Of a stretch of DNA of 6,589 nt, positions 1 through 5,927 are shown one piece after another. The notes below the pieces were generated by a model that worked only from the letters and a program-made list of their open reading frames with translations, was not told the DNA's origin and made no database searches. The position numbers and the translations under genes are program-made. The stretch spans positions 1 to 6,589 of the forward strand of contig DGPN01000036.1 of NCBI GenBank assembly GCA_002390455.1, written 5' to 3'. Origin of the DNA: Flavobacteriaceae bacterium UBA4439. GTDB lineage: Bacteria > Bacteroidota > Bacteroidia > Flavobacteriales > Flavobacteriaceae. The first letter of the stretch is position 1. Every line of letters begins with the position of its first letter.

Positions 1-126
1 ATTGAAGGAGATTTATATCAATCGCCAATGGGGTTTTATCTAAAAATGGGGTTTGAAAAAACAAAAATACATGTTGAGACAAATTCGAACATCAAAACTG
101 TCAAGATACGCTGGGTAAATAAATGA
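1..126 (+). CDS. C-terminal fragment of a probable GNAT-family N-acetyltransferase
   Basis: The window opens inside a reading frame that gives 41 residues and stops at 124-126. Early in the fragment it reads SPMGFYLKMGFEK, which resembles the late GNAT motif (A/S..FY.K.GF.) where the cofactor-binding core ends and the last strands begin. Members of this superfamily transfer an acetyl group from acetyl-CoA to an amine; the substrate cannot be told from this tail. The remaining residues are basic and end in WVNK. The stop lies one base before the stop codon of the convergent gene at 128-733, so the two genes meet tail to tail. The GNAT call rests on one short motif, because the acetyl-CoA-binding motif A lies outside the window. 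Confidence 0.6.
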   Translation: MEGDLYQSPMGFYLKMGFEKTKIHVETNSNIKTVKIRWVNK

Positions 127-127
127 T

Positions 128-733
128 TTACTCTTTGTTCAAGGCCCGATCAATTAGATCTGCAACGTTGACTTGCGCTCCTTTTGGAATAGAGTCTGAA
201 ACGGTCAACAGCAAAAGGTCTTTTCCAGCAACAGACAATAATATTTTTTGACCAATGGGCAAATCAACTCCACTTTTAGAAAAAGGAGATAGATTAGGAT
301 TCATGACTCCAGGAATTTTCAAGGGAATGGCTTGAGCTGTCGTATTTACCAAATAAAAACCCCGTTGAGGGGTTAATTCGCCCGCTTTCTTTTTCCCTGG
401 CTTCCCTTTGAAAATGGTATATTCCACCTTCAACGGAGCAAAAAAACGGTTTTCAAACTGTAGATACATGTCTTCTTCTACGGATAAACTTGCAGAAGCC
501 CCTTTGTTCAAACCAAAGCCTTTTTGAAGAGAATCTGTTTCTTTATTTCGTGCAGAAACACCTACTTCAAATTTAGCCTTGTTCCATATCTTTACCCTAA
601 AACCTTTGTAATAGGGATAATCGACGGTCACAACCTGCTTAGGGGGAATGATAAGGGTTGATTTCGCCAAGTCTTTTTTTTGGGCGAAAAGGATACTTGG
701 AAATAAAAGCAGAAGAAAAGCGATATGTTTCAT
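128..733 (-). CDS. Small secreted protein of unknown function with an apparent internal duplication
   Basis: This encodes 201 residues that I do not recognise as a named family. Residues 1-17 form a signal peptide: a K-H start, a hydrophobic run (IAFLLLLFPSILF) and a likely signal peptidase I site after Ala17, before Gln18. The mature part has no cysteine and no catalytic-looking motif, is rich in Lys, Gly and Val, and alternates hydrophobic and polar residues as beta-sandwich proteins do. Two halves look related: each begins with Gly-Phe (44-45 and 125-126), and each carries L-x2-G-x4-L-S-V at 75-85 and 158-168. This suggests two tandem beta domains exported to the periplasm or surface. The start at 733 is favoured because the signal peptide begins there; no Shine-Dalgarno sequence precedes it. 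It is divergent from the flavoprotein gene 32 bp away and convergent with the acetyltransferase. A structural or adhesive role is possible but unproven. Confidence 0.75.
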   Translation of the reverse strand: MKHIAFLLLLFPSILFAQKKDLAKSTLIIPPKQVVTVDYPYYKGFRVKIWNKAKFEVGVSARNKETDSLQKGFGLNKGASASLSVEEDMYLQFENRFFAPLKVEYTIFKGKPGKKKAGELTPQRGFYLVNTTAQAIPLKIPGVMNPNLSPFSKSGVDLPIGQKILLSVAGKDLLLLTVSDSIPKGAQVNVADLIDRALNKE

Positions 734-737
734 GTAC

Positions 738-745
738 TAAAAATA
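738..745 (-). promoter_or_regulatory. Possible -7 element for the secreted-protein gene
   Basis: Read on the minus strand these bases are TATTTTTA, which matches the Bacteroidota -7 consensus TAnnTTTG at all but the last position. Only four bases separate it from the ATG at 733, so a transcript from here would have little or no leader. I see no convincing TTTG at the -33 position. This is a weak call, made mainly because so little non-coding DNA is available for a promoter. Confidence 0.25.
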
Positions 746-751
746 CAATCC

Positions 752-759
752 TATCTTTG
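752..759 (+). promoter_or_regulatory. Candidate Bacteroidota -7 promoter element for the flavoprotein gene
   Basis: TATCTTTG is a full match to the Bacteroidota sigma-70-type -7 consensus TAnnTTTG. A partial -33 element, TTTC at 728-731, lies 20 bases upstream, inside the start of the opposing gene. The start codon at 766 follows the element by only six bases, so transcription would begin at or just before the ATG, giving a leaderless or nearly leaderless message. The motif match is direct; promoter activity and the transcription start are inferred. Confidence 0.5.
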
Positions 760-765
760 AATAAC

Positions 766-1986
766 ATGGGAAAAATAAAAAAAGTAGCGGTTATTGGTGG
801 AGGAGCCGCAGGATTTTTTGCAGCCATTTCTGCCAAAGAACACCATCCAACAGCGCAGGTGACTTTATATGAGAAGACAACTAAGGTGCTTTCAAAAGTA
901 AAGGTGTCTGGTGGAGGACGTTGTAATGTTACCCATGACTGCCAAGACATTCCTGAACTCATCATGGCCTATCCTCGTGGAGGAAAAAGTTTGACCTCTA
1001 TTTTCCACGCCTTTCAACCCGCAGATACCATTCGCTGGTTCGAGGAACGTGGAGTCTCCTTAAAGGTTGAAAAAGATGGACGAATGTTCCCTATTTCCGA
1101 TTCGTCTCAAAGTATTATTGATTGTTTACAAAAGGAATTCACGGCCAAGGAAATTGAACTCAAGCAATCTTCAGCAGTAAAGCAATTGTTAAAAGACGAA
1201 AATAGATGGTCGCTTCGCTTGAACGATGATCAAACGGAATCTTTCGACCGTGTGATTGTAACCACGGGTGGAAGTCCAAAGCAAACTGGCTTTGATTGGT
1301 TGGCTGATTTAGGGCTCGACATTATTCCACCAGTTCCCTCGCTATTTACCTTTAACATGCCAAATGAAAAAATCAAAACCTTAATGGGCGTTGCTGCAAC
1401 AACAGCACAGGTCAAAATTGAGGGTACAAAAATAAAAACGCAAGGACCGGTGCTCATCACGCATTGGGGAATGAGTGGTCCAGCTATTCTAAAAGCCTCT
1501 TCGTTTGGTGCCCGCGAACTTGCAGGAAAAGAATACCATTTTAATGTACGTATAAATTGGCTAGAAGAGTTCAATGCTGAACGTATCTTTAGCTTGTTTG
1601 CTGAAGCAAGTCAAGCCTCTCCTCAGAAACAAATTGCAAAATTTAACCCAACTGCGCTTCCAAATCGATTATGGCATTTTCTTCTAGAAAAAAACACAAT
1701 CCCCCTTGAACGACGTTGGAATGAAGTCGGGAAAAAGAAACTTCGACATTTGGCAGAAACGATTACAAATGATCGTTATACTGTAGAAGGGAAAACTACT
1801 TTTAAAGAGGAATTTGTCACCTGTGGTGGAATTGCGCTAAACGAAATCAACCTTAAAACCATGGAGAGTAAACAGCATAAAGGTTTGTATTTTGCTGGGG
1901 AAGTAATTGATGTTGACGCCATCACTGGGGGCTATAATTTTCAAGCAGCTTGGAGTGGGGGTTATGTGGCCGGGAAATTGCAATAA
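766..1986 (+). CDS. HI0933/YhiN/BaiN-type FAD-dependent oxidoreductase
   Basis: This encodes a 406-residue cytosolic flavoprotein of the HI0933-like family, which includes YhiN and BaiN; the family is usually about 390-420 residues, so it looks complete. The N-terminus has the dinucleotide-binding Rossmann motif VAVIGGGAAG (residues 7-16), with Glu36 in LYEK at the end of the second strand, where the FAD ribose is normally held. Family signatures follow in order: SGGGRCNVTH (48-57), THWGMSGPA (232-240), TMESK (365-369) and the C-terminal GLYFAGEVIDVDAITGGYN (373-391), which closes over the FAD. The substrate is unknown for most members; annotation as an aminoacetone oxidase or bile-acid reductase would be over-specific here. 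The frame is open back to 658, but 766 is chosen because the Rossmann strand starts directly after it, the extra 36 residues are not family-like, and the longer frame would run through the divergent gene's start and both promoter candidates. No Shine-Dalgarno sequence is present. Confidence 0.93.
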   Translation: MGKIKKVAVIGGGAAGFFAAISAKEHHPTAQVTLYEKTTKVLSKVKVSGGGRCNVTHDCQDIPELIMAYPRGGKSLTSIFHAFQPADTIRWFEERGVSLKVEKDGRMFPISDSSQSIIDCLQKEFTAKEIELKQSSAVKQLLKDENRWSLRLNDDQTESFDRVIVTTGGSPKQTGFDWLADLGLDIIPPVPSLFTFNMPNEKIKTLMGVAATTAQVKIEGTKIKTQGPVLITHWGMSGPAILKASSFGARELAGKEYHFNVRINWLEEFNAERIFSLFAEASQASPQKQIAKFNPTALPNRLWHFLLEKNTIPLERRWNEVGKKKLRHLAETITNDRYTVEGKTTFKEEFVTCGGIALNEINLKTMESKQHKGLYFAGEVIDVDAITGGYNFQAAWSGGYVAGKLQ

Positions 1987-2075
1987 AATAGCTACCTTGT
2001 CTCTACTAGATAATACTTCATGGACCCTCTTACAGCTTATTAAAAACCAAAAAAAAATCTATTAAGACACACTAG

Positions 2076-2846
2076 ATGAAAAACGGTTTTCAAATTAAAT
2101 CGATAAAACAATTCCTTCGCGCCAACAAAACAAGTCAGCTTTGGTTATTGATTTTGGGCTTTATTTTATTAGGGCTGATCTTTATCACCCAAACCGGAAT
2201 TTTATCCAATCTATCCAATGGAGGAACAGCTAAAATTCAAACTTTTAGTGGGGTGTACTTTACTCAACCAAAACCTCTCATTGTCTTGGATCAAGGTTAT
2301 TATTCAGAAGAACTAAAACCCCATGCCTTGCTGGTTGGATCTGAGGATTCTAGTGCTGCAGCGATTATTGCTGCCAATGAAAATGTAACTGGTGAATTTA
2401 ATGGAAAACGCATGCGTCTTCGCGGTACTTTGCAGTATCGAGATCGGAAAATTTTAATTGAACTGACCGAAGGAATAAATTCTATACTCAGCGTAGAAAA
2501 AAACCTGAGTTATCCTGTACAGCAAACCGCACCAAAACCAATTAGATTAGAAGGGAATATTATAGATGCAAAATGCTGGTTTGCCAATAATCAAGAGGAA
2601 GAAACAATTGACAAACATTGTATTAAACAAGGTATTAGCGAGGGAATACCGCCTCTATTTAAAGTAGAAAAGGACGGACAAAACGTTTATTATCTCTTGG
2701 AATCTACAACAACAGAAACAATTAATACAGCAGTAATAAAGTTTGTTGCTGACCCAGTTTCCATTAGCGGAGAAGTACTTTCGCAAAATGGCTGGAATGT
2801 TTTGAGAACAAATGCAGAACAAATCATATATTTAAACGAGAAATAA
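2076..2846 (+). CDS. Membrane-anchored conserved protein with DxKC...HC...GIPP region, function unknown
   Basis: This encodes 256 residues. A basic N-terminal stretch (residues 1-20) precedes one transmembrane helix at about 22-44 (LWLLILGFILLGLIFI), so the rest probably faces the periplasm. The exposed part seems to hold two small beta-rich modules. One, at about 55-140, contains GEFNGKRMRLRGTL and looks OB-like. The second, at about 155-253, begins LEGNIIDAKCWF and contains Cys167, His181-Cys182 and GIPP (190-193), then a strand-rich tail with VSISGEVL. From memory, a similar D.KC..........C...C...GIPP region occurs in uncharacterised proteins encoded near redox or respiratory genes; here the position of the last cysteine seems to be Gly186. 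Cys167 and Cys182 are the only cysteines and could form a disulfide or bind a metal. The M28 peptidase gene follows after 22 bp in the same direction, suggesting co-transcription. An A-rich leader but no Shine-Dalgarno sequence precedes the start. No reaction can be assigned. Confidence 0.8.
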   Translation: MKNGFQIKSIKQFLRANKTSQLWLLILGFILLGLIFITQTGILSNLSNGGTAKIQTFSGVYFTQPKPLIVLDQGYYSEELKPHALLVGSEDSSAAAIIAANENVTGEFNGKRMRLRGTLQYRDRKILIELTEGINSILSVEKNLSYPVQQTAPKPIRLEGNIIDAKCWFANNQEEETIDKHCIKQGISEGIPPLFKVEKDGQNVYYLLESTTTETINTAVIKFVADPVSISGEVLSQNGWNVLRTNAEQIIYLNEK

Positions 2847-2868
2847 ATCATTTGCAACAGTAACCATT

Positions 2869-3810
2869 ATGAAAAAAATACTCCTTCTCCTCATCGGTCT
2901 AAGCCTACAAAGTTGTACAGCACAAACAAATTTCGATCAAGCAGAAATCCGTAAACAAATCACTGTTGAAGAAACACGCTCCATTTTATTTACGCTAGCC
3001 CATGACGACATGAAAGGCCGCGACACCAAAAGCGGCGGCTACCAAAAAGCAGCTGCCTATGTGACCAATTATTTACAAACTCATGGCATCCAACCTTTCT
3101 ATGCTGCTTACCGTGACTCTCTGGTTACCGATAGTTTAACCTCCTACAATCTTGTGGGACAAATTGGAAACTATGATCCCAAAAGAAAAACAGTTTTACT
3201 GGGAGCACACCTAGATCATATTGGCATACAAGAAGGTGAAGGAGATCAGATTTTTAATGGTGCTAATGATAATGCTGCTGGCTCAACAGCAGTTTTACAA
3301 ATTGCGCGCTTTTTAGCCCAACACCAGTGGGAGCAAAATCTATTGATTGCCCTCTTTGCAGATGAAGAGAAAGGACTGAAAGGGGCTTTTCATTTGGCAG
3401 AACGCATGAAAAGCGAAAAAGTGGATTTAGCTTATATGGTCAATTTTGAAATGATCGGCACTACCCTAACCACAGGTGAAAATCAAGTTTATATGACGGG
3501 GTATAATCTCTCGAATATGGCAGATGAAATGAATGCTGTTTCCGAGAATTTTGTGCAGTTTCTTCCGCAGGCGAAAGAGTATAATCTCTTTAAGCGTTCA
3601 GATAATTATGCCTTTTACGAAGCCTTTAGTATTCCTGCTCAGACCCTATCCTCTTTTGATTTCCAAAACTATGATTTCTATCACAAAGCGGGAGATGAAG
3701 CGGAAAAATTGGATGTAGAAAACATGAATCAGATTATTGGGACCGCAGCATTCACCATGGCAAAGCTTTTGAAAAACAAGGTTCTAATTGAAATGAATCC
3801 AGGAGAATAA
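2869..3810 (+). CDS. M28-family zinc metallopeptidase, lipoprotein
   Basis: This encodes 313 residues. The N-terminus MKKILLLLIGLSLQSC is a lipoprotein signal with a lipobox L-Q-S-C, so the protein should be lipidated on Cys16 and held at a membrane facing the periplasm; no clear acidic surface-export signal follows the cysteine. The M28 (aminopeptidase Y/Streptomyces-type) two-zinc core is intact in order: His114 with Asp116 in GAHLDHIG, the bridging Asp134 in NGANDNAAG, the general base Glu166 and ligand Glu167 in FADEEKGLKGA, Glu194 in NFEMIG, and His272 in FYHKAGD. Glu194 stands where the classical peptidases have Asp. Residues 25-100 form the N-terminal segment before the core. The likely activity is removal of N-terminal residues from peptides outside the cytoplasm, though some family members have other substrates. 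The gene follows the membrane-anchored protein by 22 bp, and its stop codon touches that of the opposing HglS-like gene. Confidence 0.92.
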   Translation: MKKILLLLIGLSLQSCTAQTNFDQAEIRKQITVEETRSILFTLAHDDMKGRDTKSGGYQKAAAYVTNYLQTHGIQPFYAAYRDSLVTDSLTSYNLVGQIGNYDPKRKTVLLGAHLDHIGIQEGEGDQIFNGANDNAAGSTAVLQIARFLAQHQWEQNLLIALFADEEKGLKGAFHLAERMKSEKVDLAYMVNFEMIGTTLTTGENQVYMTGYNLSNMADEMNAVSENFVQFLPQAKEYNLFKRSDNYAFYEAFSIPAQTLSSFDFQNYDFYHKAGDEAEKLDVENMNQIIGTAAFTMAKLLKNKVLIEMNPGE

Positions 3811-3821
3811 TTACTTCTCCT
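3801..3821. terminator. Hairpin across two abutting stop codons, possible bidirectional terminator
   Basis: AGGAGAA (3801-3807) and TTCTCCT (3815-3821) form a perfect 7-bp stem around a 7-base loop. The loop holds most of both stop codons, TAA of the peptidase and TTA (the complement of TAA) of the opposing gene. On the plus strand the right arm runs into a short T stretch (3821-3824); on the minus strand the structure is followed by GGATT with no U tract. It could weakly terminate plus-strand transcription or lessen read-through between convergent genes. The stem is modest in length and GC content, so terminator function is inferred. Confidence 0.4.
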
Positions 3822-4704
3822 TTTGGGTCTGTTCTCGAAAGGTACTTTCAAAAATCTTATCTGCATTTCCGGCTTCAAAGCCTTCTCTTCGATGGGCACG
3901 TGTGAGTTGTTGTTTGGGTAAATCCTGAAATTCTGGCAAAGGCAAACGCTCGGCAAATTCAACATAACTTCCCGGAATTTCTTGAGAAGCACCACAGGAG
4001 AATTTTGCTGCAAACAGTTTAGCAACAGAACTAGACTGGCGTAACAACCCATCTGGGCTAACCTTTATGATCCCTCCTGCAGTATTAAGCACAACACCTA
4101 TGCTTTCCAAAAAGGCATTGAACTTTTCTAGGGTTGCATAGTCCGCTAATTGATGTACACTAATGGTGTAATGATTTAAATAGTATCGGTTATAAATTAC
4201 CCAAGCGGCATATTCGCTTTCTACCGACAAGGCTTCATATTCGGCTAGTGTAGGGAGCTCCCACAAAGGTTGGTGAAAAAAAGCTCCAACTTCGGTAGGG
4301 TTATCTAAATCCATTTCATCTACAGGATCTACAGTAATTGACGTGGTAAATTTATGAATCAATTGTTGGCTCGCGGCTGACAAATCGCCTACACGTAATT
4401 CGCTTATAAAGATGCGTGGATAATTGGGTGACGGGGGCGAATACCAGTAGGCATTTAACTTCTTTTTTGCAAAGAAGTAGGGATCTTCCTTGGTATATCC
4501 ATAATGCAGAAATATCTTTTCAAAGGAAGCAATGCCTAAATTAGGTACGCCAAGGGTACGGAAGGCCACATGGTCATTCTCAATATCACTTTCCTGTGCT
4601 ATCATGCCAGCTGATTTCATGGCCTCAATGATTTTTCCAACATCGGGCACACGTTCTCTGTAGGGAGTAAACAGAGCTTCCATAATTTGGTCCAAGGCTT
4701 CCAT
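3811..4704 (-). CDS. DUF1338/HglS-like protein, probable 2-oxoadipate dioxygenase/decarboxylase family
   Basis: This encodes 297 residues from the ATG at 4704. It belongs to the DUF1338 family, whose characterised member HglS is an Fe(II) enzyme that turns 2-oxoadipate into D-2-hydroxyglutarate and CO2 with O2 in D-lysine catabolism. The fold is related to vicinal oxygen chelate enzymes. The predicted iron ligands are His45 (DHVAFRT), His178 (NHYTISVHQL) and Glu249 (SYVEFAER). Arg49 lies four residues after His45, the spacing known for the substrate-binding His/Arg pair of HglS. It lacks a signal peptide and should be cytosolic. It is shorter than HglS itself, as many DUF1338 proteins are. 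The frame is open to an ATG at 4773, but that would overlap the divergent lipoprotein start; MEALDQIMEALF fits the family's helical N-terminus. No other lysine-degradation gene is visible, so the exact substrate is open. Confidence 0.85.
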   Translation of the reverse strand: MEALDQIMEALFTPYRERVPDVGKIIEAMKSAGMIAQESDIENDHVAFRTLGVPNLGIASFEKIFLHYGYTKEDPYFFAKKKLNAYWYSPPSPNYPRIFISELRVGDLSAASQQLIHKFTTSITVDPVDEMDLDNPTEVGAFFHQPLWELPTLAEYEALSVESEYAAWVIYNRYYLNHYTISVHQLADYATLEKFNAFLESIGVVLNTAGGIIKVSPDGLLRQSSSVAKLFAAKFSCGASQEIPGSYVEFAERLPLPEFQDLPKQQLTRAHRREGFEAGNADKIFESTFREQTQKEK

Positions 4705-4731
4705 ATCAAATATTTTAGTTAAATGTAGGAA

Positions 4732-4739
4732 GATATTTG
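4732..4739 (+). promoter_or_regulatory. Possible -7 element upstream of the TPR-like lipoprotein gene
   Basis: GATATTTG matches TAnnTTTG except at the first base and lies 25 bases before the ATG at 4765, which would give a leader of roughly 20 bases. No TTG is found at the expected -33 position. It sits in the 60-bp gap between divergent start codons, where promoters for both genes must lie unless they are embedded in coding sequence. Confidence 0.3.
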
Positions 4740-4764
4740 TAAATTCCCCTAAATAAAATCTTCC

Positions 4765-5907
4765 ATGCAGCAAACCTACAGCTTTCTTCTCTCCCTTTGT
4801 TTTCTTTTCTTCCTAGGGTGTTCTTCCTCAAAAAATCAATTTGAAAAAGGGAACTATGAAAAAGCGGTTGAATTAGCCATTAAAAAATTGCGTAAAAACC
4901 CAGCCAGCAAAAAACAATTGGCCACCCTCAAAACTGCCTATGACTATGCCGTAAAGGTATCAGAACAAAAAGTAATACAGTATAAAACAAGTCAAAATCG
5001 TTTTAAGTGGGACAAGATCATTGCCCAATACAGAAGAATGCAAAACCTTTATTTAGGGCTCTTGAAGTGTCCTGGTTGTTTGACTGTTGTTAGTCCGGTG
5101 GACTATCAACAACCGTTAAACAACGCCTTAGTTCAAGGGGCAACTATCTATGTTCAAGAAGGAAAAAAAACGCTAAGCGCGCAAACCAAAGTATCAGGAC
5201 GTGAGGCTTATCGACAGTTTTCCAAAGCAAAATCTTATCAGGAAAATTTTAACGGTATTGACCGCTTATTGACTGAAGCGCGTATTGCAGGAACCGAAGT
5301 AATTGGGGTATCTACCATCCCCGTTCGCAGTAAAGGGCTTGAAATCAACAGTGCATTTTTTTTACAACAACTCGTGCAAAGGCTCAATGAATTGAATTAT
5401 TTTTTTGCTGAATTTCGCGCTATGGATAACTTAATGGAACAAAAACTTGTGCCAAATCATGTAGTTGATTTGTCCTTCGACGACTATTTTATTGGGCAAA
5501 CCTATGTTAAAGAAACCAGAGAAACTGTGGTACGGGACAGCGTTAAAGTAGGCAAGATTACCGACAGTTTGGGAACCAAATTGAATGTTTATGGGAAAGT
5601 AGAAGCTGATGTACAACGCTTCGAAAAAACCATTGAAAGCGGTGGACTTTTAAATTTCGCAATCGTCGATACAGATACGCAAACAATACTCTATCAAGAA
5701 AAAATCCCCAGCACTTATCAATGGGTTAATGACTGGGCCACCTACCAAGGTGATAAACGCGCATTGACAAAAGATGAATTGCGATTGGCCAAAGAAAAAG
5801 AGCTCATCCCCCCTCCTCCACAAGAGCTTTTTTACGCCTTTACACGTCCGCTCTTTGATCAAGTCGCAGGTAGATTACAGGATCGTTATCGCTATTTACG
5901 CAAGTAA
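4765..5907 (+). CDS. Lipoprotein of unknown function with TPR-like N-terminus
   Basis: This encodes 380 residues. The signal peptide SFLLSLCFLFFLGC ends at a lipobox-like F-L-G-C, so lipidation at Cys19 is expected, followed by a Ser-rich linker (SSSKNQ). Residues 25-70 read as one or two tetratricopeptide-like helical hairpins (FEKGNYEKAVELAIKKL, then QLATLKTAYDYAV), a type of segment used for protein contacts. Helical and mixed regions follow, with a CPGC pair (Cys102, Cys105) at about one quarter of the length. The C-terminal half (about 190-380) alternates strands and ends in a basic tail (RDRYRYLRK-like, 373-380). I do not recognise a catalytic motif or a named family for this half. It is probably a periplasmic or outer-membrane lipoprotein with a scaffold-type role, but that is inference from the TPR-like segment. 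The M20 peptidase gene follows after 20 bp on the same strand, so the two are likely co-transcribed. Confidence 0.8.
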   Translation: MQQTYSFLLSLCFLFFLGCSSSKNQFEKGNYEKAVELAIKKLRKNPASKKQLATLKTAYDYAVKVSEQKVIQYKTSQNRFKWDKIIAQYRRMQNLYLGLLKCPGCLTVVSPVDYQQPLNNALVQGATIYVQEGKKTLSAQTKVSGREAYRQFSKAKSYQENFNGIDRLLTEARIAGTEVIGVSTIPVRSKGLEINSAFFLQQLVQRLNELNYFFAEFRAMDNLMEQKLVPNHVVDLSFDDYFIGQTYVKETRETVVRDSVKVGKITDSLGTKLNVYGKVEADVQRFEKTIESGGLLNFAIVDTDTQTILYQEKIPSTYQWVNDWATYQGDKRALTKDELRLAKEKELIPPPPQELFYAFTRPLFDQVAGRLQDRYRYLRK

Positions 5908-5927
5908 ACATTATCACAATTAATTCA

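Noticed and set aside
674..681. Run of eight T (also at 5356-5363) as a programmed slippage site
   Set aside because: Both frames continue normally through the runs into full-length proteins, and no alternative-frame product of interest follows.
658..765. Upstream extension of the flavoprotein frame, adding 36 residues
   Set aside because: The added residues are unlike the family, overlap the start of the divergent signal-peptide gene, and cover the best promoter element. The Rossmann motif begins directly after the ATG at 766.
639..965. Minus-strand frame of 108 codons
   Set aside because: It spans the divergent promoter region and the 5' ends of two real genes, and has no signal or domain of its own.
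1230..1574. Minus-strand frame of 114 codons
   Set aside because: It lies wholly inside the flavoprotein gene, whose motifs on the plus strand are clear; the antisense product shows no recognisable feature.
1987..2075. Possible terminator or promoter in the 89-bp gap before the membrane-protein gene
   Set aside because: AATAGCT and AGCTTATT can pair only with a bulge and no T tract follows; no TAnnTTTG match is present. The A-rich run at 2042-2058 is typical leader sequence.
3729..4052. Minus-strand frame of 107 codons, and the plus-strand frame at 3533-3718
   Set aside because: Both are out-of-frame shadows of the M28 peptidase and the HglS-like gene, with composition unlike real proteins.
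4707..4714. AATATTTG on the minus strand as a -7 element for the HglS-like gene
   Set aside because: It ends only two bases before the start codon at 4704, so transcription would begin inside or after the ATG, and no -33 element is seen.
4705..4773. Upstream extension of the HglS-like gene, adding 23 residues
   Set aside because: It would overlap the start of the divergent lipoprotein gene, and family members begin near the MEALDQI start.
5431..5862. Two short minus-strand frames (5431-5616 and 5650-5862)
   Set aside because: They are antisense to the lipoprotein gene and show no independent support.
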